Below, piece by piece: positions 42,208-54,500 of a stretch of DNA of 64,000 bases. The first letter of the stretch is position 1. Each line of letters begins with the position of its first letter. The notes beneath the pieces are model-generated. The model was not told the DNA's origin. It made no database searches and worked only from the letters and a program-made list of their open reading frames with translations. Made by a program: the position numbers and the translations under genes. The stretch comes from Pocillopora verrucosa (taxonomy: Eukaryota > Cnidaria > Anthozoa > Scleractinia > Pocilloporidae), in NCBI RefSeq assembly GCF_036669915.1, contig NC_089319.1:18473885-18537884 (forward strand). Reading direction: 5' to 3'.

Positions 42208-44018
42208 AGTAATGTGGTCTTTAACAATAGGCTCTTGCTCCATTCCTTTCTCGGTGTAACTGATGGCAGATGAAAAGATGTTTTTGCAGTAATTATTCCA
42301 TATGTTAGATGAAGGTTAATCCTCATCAGTGATCAGGTACGTGGGCTTCACAAAAGTGTAGCGTAAGAGTTTGTAAGATTTGCTGGAAACAAAAATCACT
42401 TGACAAGACTTAATTAATTCACTCGGTAGGAGCGTGCGTCGTTCATTAAATTTCAGATTGGAACCCCTTATAAAAAACGAATTTTATGGAAATGCATGCG
42501 TTTCATATAAAAGAACGCGAACTGTAAAACACTGTTTGTAAATAAAGGTATATGGTTTATTTTCACAGAGCTTGACGAACAATCCTGAAAGAACACGAAT
42601 TGATTTTAAAAAAAACGTTGGTTTTACCAAAGGCTCATAAATCAATAGTGTAGCAGCCTTTTACATCTTTTTCAACCTTCAATATTCTCGACGATCATCC
42701 TTATCACTAATAGATAGGACCCAGCCCCAGCCTCCTCCCAACTGACCTTGATTATTGTCATCCAATGAAAAACTACAATTTTCCATTCAAAGCAACTCAG
42801 ACCGGTCACGAACCCATCGCGAGATTTATCGGAATTTTTAGCTTCGAAAATTATGATCTGATGGCTTCCGTTGATGAATAAATTAGTTGTGGTTGCAACC
42901 ATTTTGGGCAGAAAAAAAGAGCATAAAATCAGCTTTATATTCCAGGACCTCGAGCGGCCGAATGACATAGATGCTCAATGTGTTTAGGGTCTGTTCACAA
43001 TTTACCTTTCTTGGAGCATTTGCTGGTCATTTTTAATTTAGATTCTTCGACTTTTTTTTTTAAATTCAATTTGTATATTTAATTAATTCAAATGAAATTC
43101 AATTACTGAAGGCAAAGACTGTGAACAAAATCACAAATTTATTTCACTATCCAGTCTTTGACAAATAGATAAATGAAGTGCACAGCCATGCCACTATTTG
43201 TTTTTGCTACGTGAACAGTTCATTAACAATACAAACTCTTCTAAGATCTCTACTTAGTATTACATAAAAATCATAAACTTAGAGTCCATTTGTAATCACA
43301 TGTAAAGGCATGCTTGCGATGAGTCAGTGGCGGCAGCCCCCTAAGATGGCGTCAGAAACCGTGAAAAGGTCTATTTCTATTTTTGTTTAACCTCATTGAA
43401 AATTAATTATGCTTTTCAGTTCAGTCCTAAGATCCAAGCGCGGAGCAGCTACAAAAGTCTGTGTTCATAGCAGCTTTGACCTGCTCTACGCTTGTACATT
43501 GTAAAAAGGAAATTTTACTTCTTCACCGGCGTGTCCAAAACAAAAATAAAAGTAAAAGAAACGACGCCGCGAAAAAACTACAGTAATCATTGATCTAAAA
43601 GCTTTCAGGAAGAAAGTTTGCAGCAATTCTTAATCAAATTTAACCTGAACTCCCTGTTTGGCAATTGCTTTGCTGAGGTCAACTGAAGTACACGAGAGTC
43701 TAATTTATTTCTTGTTATCAGGGCTAAATGATTCCTCTATCTAATTTTATCAAAGCGTTTCTTTCACTCTTCAGACAGCGATCTCCCTCAAAAAATATCA
43801 GTTTCGACACAGCTTAAGCCCCATAGTTTCAACATTTTAATTTTTCTCATGACAGCTTTGCCAAATGAGCCTCTTTGTGTCGTATTCGAGTATTTTTAAA
43901 TGCTTAAAAGTCTTAAAGAGATTAAAACAAGCTAAGGCTCGTATGCAGAAGATGGAGACGTGTCTCTGAAAGTGACATATTGTGAAGCAACGTCCGCCTT
44001 GATGAATGGGGCATCTAA
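42208..44018. repeat. TRIM 4 upstream duplicated DNA with empty Ngaro site
   Basis: No gene supported. 42208-42780 matches 26881-27484 and 42779-44018 matches 32185-33451. Here they are directly joined at aactacaattttccattc, which is the pre-insertion state of the Ngaro element. Confidence 0.75.
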
Positions 44019-44559
44019 GTGGCGAGCATTTAGAGACAATCATGAAGCACACAATGGGCTTCAGATATTTCTCACTAGCTTATATTGAAGTGAAGCAAAA
44101 TCCATTCAAGGAGCCATAAGCTACAGTTCATGCTATTTTTAAAAGTTCAGTTTTGTTTGTCTCGTGGACTTGAAAATGTAAATCTGTCTGGCCAGTCGGT
44201 ATGTAGCCTTTCTTACTTACAAGGCACGCACGAGTTGTTTATTTGACCCTAAACGATTGCTTAGCATTAAATGACACATCCCCAATTTATTTGCGTAAAA
44301 ATTTAACCTCCTTTTCGCTTTACGGGATGATTGTTTCTGACTGTGAGCTCTTGCAGTGTCAAATCAAATCGGTTTTCCTTGGTGAAAAGGGAAGCAATCT
44401 ATTTTTAGAATCACTTGAAAAATCTGCACAATACTTTGCGAGCTTTTGTCTCTCAACAAAGACCTTAATATCGAAGATCGATCAGAGTCTCTATCCTTAG
44501 CAAGCGAATTTGGCATAACTGTCAACAATGCTTCTTTAAGTGGCCCAGACAGTTAAGAA
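44019..44559. other. Unassigned spacer before hAT copy 2
   Basis: About 540 bases. Only a short open frame (44243-44500) without recognisable domain; I see nothing firm. Confidence 0.4.
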
Positions 44560-46577
44560 GCATTTTTCAGATATCGATTAAGTAAACGTTAAGTTATGCT
44601 GAGTTTTCAAATCATAAATGTTAAAAATCCATAGAGAACTATCTAGAACGATAAGTTGCACTTTCAATTTGACGGCTTAGCAGTAAATTACTTGCTTTAT
44701 TTTTCGGTTTTTCCCAAGATTCTTCCATTTATCAGCATGTTGTACTATACTTTGATGTCGGGGACATCGTTAGTGGTAAAGTCGATCCAAGAACTCTCCA
44801 ATCCCATGAAAAAATTAAATACCCTAAAAACCATTTTAGCCCGCCTCCATCATACTCAAACTTTTTCTCAAGGACTGTGGTTAAGGGAAAAAATAAACAT
44901 TCTAAGAAGCTCGTTTTCCAGCCCTTATGATTAGCCACTTATATAGTGGCTATATACAAGCCACTATATAAGTGGCTTGTATATAGCCCTTGTCAAATGG
45001 GAGGTTTTTGCAAATATTGCGTGATGCATGATGGATGTTCGAGCACAGAAAAGGCCACCTGTAACAGCTCCATTCAAAAAGCTAAAAAAAGCCACTGGTA
45101 AAGATGGAGCACTTGAGCGTCGTCAGAAAATGCAATGTCACAAGAGGACACTTGACACCAGCGTTGCGCTAATTCAAAGTGCTCAAAAACAAAAGAAAAC
45201 CTTATCATTTAAGAATTTCCACGCAAAAACAAGGGATGTTTGACAGAAATATGAACTTACTTAGAGCAATTATAAGTACCATAATATTGTGCGGCAAACA
45301 GAACATCTCTCTTAGAGGCCATCCAGATGACAGCACAACCGTAGCATCCGTGAACAAAGGCAACTTTCATCCCATTCTTATCCTATTACGAAACTCTGAT
45401 GACGATTTAAAAGAACACTTAATTACTCATTGGTAGGGAAATGCCACAAGTCCCTCTAAAACTGTACAAGAGAAAGTTCTTGATATCACTGGGACATATG
45501 TTCGGTCGAAAGCTACACCGCAGAAGATTCAAAAGGAAAAGCTTTTCCCTCAATCATTAGCGATGAGCTGACGGATAAATAAGCAAATCAAGAAGTATTA
45601 AGTGTTTTCCTGAAGGCTTTTAGATCTAATAAATGATGTCTCCCTCATATCAAAGAAGTATTTTTCGACTTTGTCAACCTTGACAAAAGATCTGGTGAGA
45701 GCATAGCAACGCTATTTTGTCAAGTTTGGCCGAAAACAACATCGATGTCGCGTTTGTAGGAGGACAGGCATATGATCACTTTATCACTGCCATGTTATCG
45801 GAAGCATGTAGTGTGCAAGGGAGAAAAAAGAGAATAGCTCCAGTGGCACTGTGCACTCATTGCAACAATCACGTTTTAAATATCAGTATTGCAGTCGCGG
45901 GCAGGTTAACTCCAGTCACTGAAACATGATTAGAACCTTAAATGAGACTTTTTCCGTCTTTCATATTTCGCCTAAAAGAAAGCGATTTCTAGAGCAAGTT
46001 TTAGAGAAGTGTGGTTCTATTTCAAGAAAGGAGAAGTTGAAAGACTTGGGCAAAACCAGACGGACGGAAAGGCATGGATGCTATGTAATTGGGTGTACGC
46101 TCCCAGGAAGTTCTGCCGCAGCCGAGCGTTCTTTCTCTGGCTTGCGAAGAATCAAGTCCTCTCTTACAAATAGGATGTCTGAAAAGCGGTTGTCAGGACT
46201 TGCACTCATGCATTTGCACCATGACCTTAAAATATTGACGATATCGATATCTGTACAGCATTTGTAGCCAAGCGTAAGGAAAGGATGTTCCAGAGGTGAA
46301 TCCTTTACGAGTAAAATCCATGTCCACGGTAGGGGGGGGGGGGCAAAGAAAACTGGCGTTAAATAATTATAATAAATAATAATTGGTTCTAATTAGTAGC
46401 GGTGCACGGGGGGAGGGGGAGGGGGAGTTGGGTTGGGATTTGTTGGTTGTTGGGGAGAGTGATGGAGTTTCAGGGAGAAGTAATCAGCCCAACAAAGTTT
46501 CTGTAGTAATTTCTGACTTTGGAGCCGCCGGGCCCCCCCCCCCCCCCCCCCATCAAAAATTCCTGGATCCGCCCCTG
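44560..46577 (+). mobile_element. Decayed hAT transposon, copy 2
   Basis: Better preserved than copy 1. Pieces in order: 45028-45243 (basic N-terminus), 45179-45436 (DUF4371-like IILCGKQNISLRGH), 45717-45929 (HCNNHVLNISIA) and 45926-46267 (hAT C-terminal SSAAAERSFSGLRRIKSSL and LSGLALMHLHHD). Multiple frameshifts and stops. The 3' end has aattcctggatccgcccct (about 46559-46577), a hAT-type terminus. A 5' partner of this inverted repeat was not found. Confidence 0.82.
44934..44988. repeat. Tandem palindromes inside hAT copy 2
   Basis: agccacttatatagtggct is followed by tatatacaagccactatata and its near reverse complement. Absent from hAT copy 1, so it is a local hairpin expansion. Confidence 0.6.
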
Positions 46578-47338
46578 TAAGTCATTAATAACTTAAGCAT
46601 TGTTATTACATATGAAATTTTGCTCAGTCAAAATATCAGTCACTCATCTTTTTATATCTACATTTATTGTAAGAGATATTAAGCAAATTTACAATTCAAT
46701 AAATTGGTCTATCAGAATTGAACGAGTCTACTTTTCTAGTTTTCTAGTTTCTTGTGCAGAAATTACCATTGAACGATGATAAAGAAAACCATTTATTGTG
46801 CGAGCAACTCTATAGTTGTATGAATTTCTTAAAGGAACTAGTTTGTATTTTCTGGTCCAGCTCGGCAGATTGAAAAAAATTCACTCACAATGATACCTGA
46901 CAAGCTAAAACTGGAATATTATTTCCACAATAACAGTTGTTTTTCAGTCCTATCCTGCAAAATTGAAAACTGTCACCTAAAGATACATGACAAGCTAAAG
47001 CTACGATATTCTCTCCGGAGTAAAATATTGACAAAGGAACTTGAGACCGAGGGAGATCGATATCCACCAATGTGAGTTTCAATACACACGATGGAGAGGA
47101 TAGCGGTCTCAACTGATACATGCACTCCTAGAAATTGAGCTACGGAAGGAGGTGGAAGTTCGCGTTAGTCCGCTTTTTAATACATACATCCCAAGCACCT
47201 CAAAGATCTCTTAGCAAATCATATTCAAGGAAGAAGAAACAAATATAAATTATTTGATTACCGGTGTAACGATAAACGTGCTAACTTTGTAACCATTCCC
47301 ACATTATTATTTCTTTTTGCAAAAAAACATTCGAGTGT
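46578..47338. other. 3' flank of TRIM gene 5
   Basis: No gene; matches 23766-24517 downstream of TRIM 3. Confidence 0.65.
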
Positions 47339-49552
47339 CTATTTCAAGATATGAATTTTTTTGTCTTCATAGTCACAAACCAAAATACGACCATCTGGTG
47401 TTGTAGCTATTGCTTTCGGATCTCTTAGCTTAACAATAGTTTTGCCAATAAAACGACCTTCCATTGTAAACTGTTGAATGCGTCCGTTATTTCTGTCACA
47501 CACCAAAAGATTCTGATGATCACCATATTTCTCAACACACAAACCCCATGGAGATGAAAACTGTCCATCAGCTTTACCTTTTCCTCCAATCTTGTACAAG
47601 AACTTCCCTGATTTGTCAAACACTTTCAAACAATGATGTCCAATATCAGATACAATGAACTTGTTTTTGTGATAAATGCATCCACTAGGTCGGTTTAGCT
47701 TTCCAGGGCCGTTGTCTCCGAATTTGTACATGAATTTACCATCTTTGTTCAAGACCTGAATTCTGTTGTTACGGTAATCCGCAACAATGACATGTCCTTC
47801 ATCACTTAAGAAAATTCCCTCGGGTTCCAGAAACTCGCCGTCAACAGTCTCTTCCTTTCCAAAGCTCTTCACAAAGTTCCCTGTCTGTAAATTTAATTGT
47901 TGAATTCGGTCATTACCGTCATCCACCACTAGAAGCTCGACATCATTCAAGAATGTCAATCCAGCTGGATAAGCCAGCTGCTCTGGCCCTTTTCCATAGC
48001 AGCCAAATTTTCGCACAAAATTTCCATCCTCATCAAACGTTAGGATACAGTGTTTTTTATGGTCACTTATAGCGATCGTTCCTTTGCTGTTGAGAGCAAT
48101 CCAATTTGGACTTATGGGAATTCCTCCCTTTAGAACCAGCTCTCCCTCTACATCAATCTGTCGTTCCTTCGCGTGGACCCTGAAAGGACTGCTAACAAGT
48201 TTGTAGCCATTTATCTTGACTGTGATGTTGTAGGTGCCAGGTACTTTAGGAACAAACTTCACGTGGAAATCATCATTTTCGTTTTTAAAGGTTCTTAAAC
48301 AGGCTACATCTTCAGCAGGTTCTATGAGTACTCTAACGTTAAATTCATGCTGGCATTTACTTGTAAGCTCTCCCTCACTCTTTCGCTTTGGACAAACCAA
48401 AAACTCTGCTTCCAGACCAGCTTGGAGATTTTCAGTAAGAGCTTTCATTGATGACAACCGTACATCTGTTTCATTGGTTATCACTGGCCCCAGGTTTAGG
48501 TTGTCAAGTGCATTAGTCGAGAAAAACTTCACGTATGAGCTGACAGGAAGTGCAGGGACTATGGCCTTGTCGAGATCTCCAAATCTCTGCTCTAAACTTT
48601 TCTTACTTTTCATAAAATCTGAACTGGAGCTTCTCTCAACCAGGTTTTTTCCAAACTGAACCGCTTGGTCGAGTTGTTTGATCAATGACTTAACTAGCTC
48701 GTTTAGAGTGTTTATTTTCTCCATTTTAACCACACGTGTATTCTCGAGGATTTTTGTAGCTTCCTGTTCGTGTTCTCGAATCTTTACGATCATTTGTTCG
48801 GCTGTTTGGGAAACCTCTCGTTTAGCAGCGGTAACATTTCGTTCTAGCTCTTCAACAACTTGTTGAAAAGTGTGAATCGCATCGCTACAGACTTTCCTCT
48901 TTTGTTCTATCGACTCGACTGCCGCCATAATGTTTGCTTTCACGGCATCCGCTGCTTTCTCAAGCGGATCAACATTATGATTCTTGTGATCGGTGTTTAT
49001 GCAAACTTGACAAACACAAATCTGGCATTCAAGGCAAAAAAACCTGGATACCTCTCTCTCGTGGTAAGGCTGAGGGCAATAGGACTGACGCTTTAACAAG
49101 GCCTCGTAATCTACGGCTTGAAACTGTTTCACTGCCGTCACTTTGTGTCCTCGAAAGGCAATCTCTTGAAACAGTTCGTGTGCATTAACACAATCACGGC
49201 ACAGTAATTTTTCGCAAGCAAAGCAATAGCTGATCTCGGCGCTCTTTTTCTTACAGATACCACAAGTAATCTGACTTCCATCTCCACTTTGTCGTACAGC
49301 GAGAAGACTCAACAGGCTGTTTTGCAGAAAACCAGTCGGCAAATTATCGAAACACTTTCCTTCTGGGATATTCAATTGTGCCTGACAATCGGGACATCGA
49401 AATTGTCCCTGTCTTTGGGTTTTCAAAGCGTGTTCCTCTAAACATTTCAAGCAGAAGGTATGAAGACAAGCAACGGTCTTAGGTTTAGTGTAAGTATCCA
49501 GACAAATGGAACAAGTGACATGTTTTTCGAGATTCTTCAAGAGAGACTCCAT
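47339..49552 (-). CDS. TRIM-NHL protein (paralogue 5)
   Basis: Intronless, 737 residues. Here MESLL is the only possible start: a stop codon lies a few codons upstream in frame, which settles the start for the whole family. All domains present. Tips: ISDHKKH, VVDDGND, VADYRNN, VSDIGHH and CDRNNGR. GTGDGEF is replaced by ETVDGEF and GPGQL by GPEQL, losing two otherwise fixed propeller residues. Its upstream neighbour is the intact tepsin gene in the same orientation, probably the ancestral arrangement. Confidence 0.94.
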   Translation of the reverse strand: MESLLKNLEKHVTCSICLDTYTKPKTVACLHTFCLKCLEEHALKTQRQGQFRCPDCQAQLNIPEGKCFDNLPTGFLQNSLLSLLAVRQSGDGSQITCGICKKKSAEISYCFACEKLLCRDCVNAHELFQEIAFRGHKVTAVKQFQAVDYEALLKRQSYCPQPYHEREVSRFFCLECQICVCQVCINTDHKNHNVDPLEKAADAVKANIMAAVESIEQKRKVCSDAIHTFQQVVEELERNVTAAKREVSQTAEQMIVKIREHEQEATKILENTRVVKMEKINTLNELVKSLIKQLDQAVQFGKNLVERSSSSDFMKSKKSLEQRFGDLDKAIVPALPVSSYVKFFSTNALDNLNLGPVITNETDVRLSSMKALTENLQAGLEAEFLVCPKRKSEGELTSKCQHEFNVRVLIEPAEDVACLRTFKNENDDFHVKFVPKVPGTYNITVKINGYKLVSSPFRVHAKERQIDVEGELVLKGGIPISPNWIALNSKGTIAISDHKKHCILTFDEDGNFVRKFGCYGKGPEQLAYPAGLTFLNDVELLVVDDGNDRIQQLNLQTGNFVKSFGKEETVDGEFLEPEGIFLSDEGHVIVADYRNNRIQVLNKDGKFMYKFGDNGPGKLNRPSGCIYHKNKFIVSDIGHHCLKVFDKSGKFLYKIGGKGKADGQFSSPWGLCVEKYGDHQNLLVCDRNNGRIQQFTMEGRFIGKTIVKLRDPKAIATTPDGRILVCDYEDKKIHILK

Positions 49553-49597
49553 GGCGAAGGCAGATTACGAAATCAGAGCGAAATGAAACACACCCGT

Positions 49598-49711
49598 GTA
49601 TTGTTTGTGATTTCGAGAAACATCAGCCAGATTAAATATTATAGCTTTTTATGTCTGCTAACCAAGCAGATCGAACCTTGTGACCTTTTATTTCAGGAGC
49701 GGATGTTAAGT
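49598..49711 (-). promoter_or_regulatory. Conserved upstream block of TRIM gene 5
   Basis: Contains gatttcgagaaacatcagcc and gaaccttgtgaccttttatt; the gap between them (tttttatgtctgctaacc) is most like that of TRIM 1. Confidence 0.5.
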
Positions 49712-50106
49712 ACAAAAGAAGTAGTATTTCTTTAAACAATGGCTCTTGTTCAATCTCTTAGGATAACCGATACGAGATGAAAAGGAGTATTTTACAGGAG
49801 TATTTTACATAGGAAGGCATTTCCAGTTATTAAAGGGTAAAAACCATTTTATGTGGGCCAGAAATAAAAGGACAAATTTAAAACTTCGGAAGTCCGTAAA
49901 TTTGATAACTGGGCGGACAGCCCTTTCGCGTATGTGGAAGGGAAACGCTACATACGGAGGACAGCGAGGAGTGTTTACAGTATTTCCCTCGACCATTGCG
50001 AAAACTAGATAATATTCCTCAGGCATCTTCAAAGGCTTCAGGCTTAAATTTAATTCAAACATAAGTTATTATATGAGAAAGAAGTGATTTAGAAAAACAT
50101 TTAACT

Positions 50107-51322
50107 ATAAAAAATTGCGATGAAGCATTTCTTGAAAACATTTTAAGATTGCTAAAAAACGACGACGTTTCGACGTTGGCTAAACGTCATTATCAAGTAA
50201 AAAAAATATTTGCAAGTTGCAGTCTATAGAAGCGAAAATAACAATGGGTGGTAAAAAGCTGTAACGTAAGAAAAGAACAATTATAGTAATTAAACAAAAC
50301 GTTTAGCACATATGGAGTCCGTCTGGATATTTAAATTAGGCTTGAGATTCTTGATGAACAGCATTTCAAAGACTTAACGACCAAATTTCTCCTGGCACTT
50401 TCCTAAAACTCTAAATTGGTTTTCTTTCAAGAGGTGGTTGCTGTGGTGAGCTTCCACGAAATGTCGACCGATTGCCGAATATTTGTGCTCAGCAATGTGT
50501 TGATGAAGGTGTCGGACTGTGTACCCGACATAATCTGCATCGCACAGATCACATGAGAAACGGTAAACAACTGGTGGCTTGATTTCTTTGGGTTTACGAT
50601 CTTATCCAATTTCTTGCTCACAAAAGCAGGCAGCAATGTTGGGACAATTTTATGGCTAAGATCGCACAACTGCTTCCGAACCGCATTCGCGGTCACTTGA
50701 TCCTTGAATGGAAGACTAGTTCTTATTGCGCAGTTGCGCGATCTTAGTCATAAGGTTTTCCCTACATTGCAGCCTGTTTTTGTGAGCAAGAAATTGGGGC
50801 AAGATCTTAAACCCAAAGAAATCGAGCCGTCAATTGTGAATCGGCTATGCGTTATTTATCGTTTCTCGTGTGATCTGTGCGATGCAGATTATGTCGGGTA
50901 CACAGCCCGACAACTTCATCAATACATTGCTAAACACAAATGTATTCGGTAATCGGTCGACATTTCGTGGAAGCTCACGATAGCAACCACCTTTTGAAAG
51001 AAAACCAATTTAGAGTTTTAACAAAGTGCCAGGGAAAATTTGTTTGTTTAGTCTCTGAAATGCTGTTCAACAAGAATCTCAAGCCTAATTTAAATATCCA
51101 GACGGACTCCATACGAGCTAAACTTTTTGTTTAATTACTAATGATCTTTTCTTACGTTACAGCTTTTTATCACCCATTGTTATTTTAGCATGTAGAGACT
51201 GCAACTTGCAAATATATTTTTTTATTTGATAATGACGTTTAGCCAACGGCCAACGTCGAAATGTCGTCGTTTTTTCGCAATCTTTAAACGTTTTTAAGAA
51301 TGTTTATCGCAATTTTTTATTG
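50107..51322. mobile_element. Head-to-head pair of Penelope-like 3' ends (family B)
   Basis: Two inverted arms, 50107-50672 (minus) and about 50731-51322 (plus), meet at a short unique centre. Each arm holds the end of a Penelope polyprotein with GIY-YIG-type sequence (plus copy: FSCDLCDADYVGYTARQLHQ, then LKPNLNIQTDSIRAK), a hammerhead-like stretch and the same outer tail. Both arms have frameshifts. Inverted duplication of 3' ends is a known product of Penelope integration. Confidence 0.8.
50161..50207 (-). ncRNA. Hammerhead-like relic, Penelope family B
   Basis: In coding orientation: TTGATAAT, a stem GACGT/ACGTC, then GAAAC and GTC. It occupies the same place downstream of GIY-YIG as the family A motif. 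Two essential core positions differ from CUGANGA (C to U and G to A), so I expect it to be inactive. The inverted copy lies near 51222-51275. Confidence 0.4.
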
Positions 51323-51508
51323 TTAAACTTATTGTAAAAAATATAAAATGGACTGTCTTCAATTCTCACTGCAATTAAACTACTTTCATTTCTTTTTATG
51401 TCTTCAGGCATCTTCGACGCATTCCACTGTTGTTACTACGTCTCCGTCATATAAAAGTTCTATCATTGATAAATCATTTTTAGTGACAAAATTATTTTAC
51501 TTATAAAT

Positions 51509-54500
51509 CTATTTTCTTGCTTTCATCTCATCTTGGACAAAACTAAACGCATCTGCTTTACCGGATTTTCCAACAAAACTAAACTCAGTTCTTTGACTCG
51601 ACTGTTTTGGAAGTCTTAAAGGGATTGTTGACGCGCCACTCATAACAGGCGGTTGAACGACTGGATGGGAATTAAAAGGAAATTGTATCGGAAATTGCTG
51701 TTGTGTTCCTTGTGGTCCGCTGGCAGGTAACGCGACAATTGGTTGCGTAGTTCTGTTGTGTGACAATTCGTCTCCATTCCCGAAAATTTGTGAACCACTT
51801 TTAAGATTTACTGAGACAGAGCCGGGGGTATTTACATTCAAAGAGTTCATTGGACGTAAATTGTTGTCCTGAGGTGATATTATATTGTTGCCGTAGCTCA
51901 CAAGTTGCGGATCCTTTAGAACGTTTGTCTTTGAATCCGAATAGTAATTATTTCTTGTTTCAGTAATTGAAGCCAAATTGGATTGCGTGACATGATTTCC
52001 AACAGCATTCTTGCTGTCCGTTAGCAATGGATCAAACAGATCTGTCACGCTGTCCTTAGAAGCTTCTTGGGCGTTAGCCTGTTTGACCGGGCTTAATCGT
52101 GTGATATCCTCTTTAACGGAAAACAAATCATCTAAGTCAGATTTAGAACCCTTATCTCTTTGATTTGTAGTATTGTTTTTTCTAAAGGTGTCACTCCCAC
52201 TTGAAAGATCAAGTCCTTGGAACACATCCATAACTCCCCCTGAAGATTTCATCTCTGGAACAGTAGTGTTGGAATCAAATAGTGCCGATACTGTAGTGGT
52301 GTCTCTTTGCTGTGCATGGGAAAGAAAAAGAAAGTAAGTACTTTTAGTTTATAAGCTTCTAGTTGCTAATTGACCGAGTATTTTTGGTCTTACCGAATGC
52401 AAACTCATTCCAGAAAATAGAGCAAGATTTTGATCTGTAGTTGACTGAAGTGAGTAGTCAACAGTGTCTCCAATCTGCAAGATATAAAGAGACAAAGATT
52501 ACCAACTTAACAGTCAGAATTGAAGGGTGAATTCAACTCTAATTCATCATGGTGAAAGAGAATATTGTTAAATGGATGCATTGTCCTGAGGCTAAATTGT
52601 ACTGTTGATGTACCTAGTCATTTGTGGAGCCTCTTAAAGGCTTGTCTTTGAATTTTTTCTTGCTTCTTAAATTGAGGTCACATAGGATTGCGTGACATGA
52701 TCTCAAAGGGAATTAGTAAATGGCTGCTGGGCTTTAAACTTAGAATCCAGTTATGTCAAAATAAAAGCAAATGTAAAGAAACAAAAATAACAATAATAAA
52801 AAATAAAAGAAAAATAGATCATCAGAGGTATAAACCTGGCATGGTCAGTCTAGAGTCTATAAAACTTACCACTTGGACATCTCTTTCTTCAACTGAGACT
52901 TGGGCATCTGCAAGGAAACAAAATCAAGCTTTATAGAGTTCAATGCTAAAGTTAGTTCAACCTCAAATGATCAAATACCTCTACACTGTATGTGTTCTAC
53001 ATAAAGTAAAGCTATAATCTTTAACTCTTGGACCCATCTGTTGTGTATTCATTTAGAGAAGACTCTCACTCTTTAATTTAACCTTCTATATTCTGTCTTT
53101 ATTCATCAATCAACTATCTAATAAGCTGGTGCAACTATGTTACTTGATTAAAGTCCTTTAACATCATTCAGTAATCCCAAAGATATTACTAACATTGGTA
53201 CAAGTACTCTTTCTCTGTTCTCAACATACTGCACCATCTTAGAGAGAGTTACCCAAACTACTTAGGATAATAAGCTATTTCCTTTGGGTTAAAAAATATA
53301 CATGACGGGGGTGGGGGGGAAGTACCATTGTTAGGATAGCCCTGCCCCTAAGGTAACCTTGCCTGACACATCCCTTGGGTTAGGGTGGGGTTATCCACTG
53401 GAAAGACTTCCAAATATAGCTTTGGGTATTGATAGCTTGGAAAAGATCACAGATGGAAGCATGTAGTACTGATTTCTCAATTTGTGTTTTTTTGCTTATT
53501 ATTCCATCTCTTGCAAACACTGAGTACTGCTAGTTATTTCCCTTCTGAAGTTTGTCACAATTATTTAGGCCAAAATCTATGATCAATATCATATGCTTCA
53601 TGCTTACCTTTCTCAGTTACCTCTGTTTTTCTTTTTGCATTCAGTAAATACAAGATCTAAATAAAAACAATATATTGTTTCTGTCAATATGTGTATGATG
53701 CATATCCACACAGACAATATTTTAAAAAAAATCACTCTTCATTAAGTAAATTAATCTGATCCACTCACCTTTGCAGCCTTGGATAAAACACTACCACTTT
53801 CTGATTTTGTAATTCCTTCCAAATTTGTGCAAAATCGAGACATTCTTGAGGCCACACAAGGAATATCACTCTTTAAAAGGTGCTCCAAAACATGTAGTGA
53901 CTTCTGCAAAAAAAAGAAAAAAATTTGAAGTCCATAACTTTACAAAACAAAACAAAAAAATTTAACCACAATTTCACTTTGAATAGAGCCTGTTACATTC
54001 ATAAATTAAACCATCCCAAATTTGAAATGGTACTAAATTTTTTTTTTAAATTTTAATATTTATAACCCCTCCATAAATAGCCATGGTAATAGTGTTTCAT
54101 TTGCTAGGCATGTGACAAGCAAATATGGTGTCTAAGCATTAAAAAAAAGAAAAAAATTGTCCAGACTGGGATGAACTTGAAAATTAGGTCCAAGTTATGT
54201 TCTTGAGTACAATCCATTCAAGTTTACTCTACTTCTTTTTTGCTTTTTTGTTTAAATAGTTTGGAGTTTGGCAGTGGTATCCTGATTTGGATCTGCTGAA
54301 ATAAACATGCAAAGACTAGTCTTTGCACCTTATTCTGTGATAAGAGTATGGGTTCTTCAAGGTAATACTGTTAAAAACACCATAAGAAAATTAGACCAGC
54401 TAGGTCTATCTTGATCACATTTTCTTTTCAAATAGATTCTTTTAAAATATTAAGAAGATTTTTATTATTTTACTGGTAGTCTTTCTTTATAGTTATTGTA

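Noticed and set aside
45028-46267. hAT copy 2 as a functional domesticated transposase
   Set aside because: Several stops and frameshifts between the conserved pieces, and copy 1 is broken as well.
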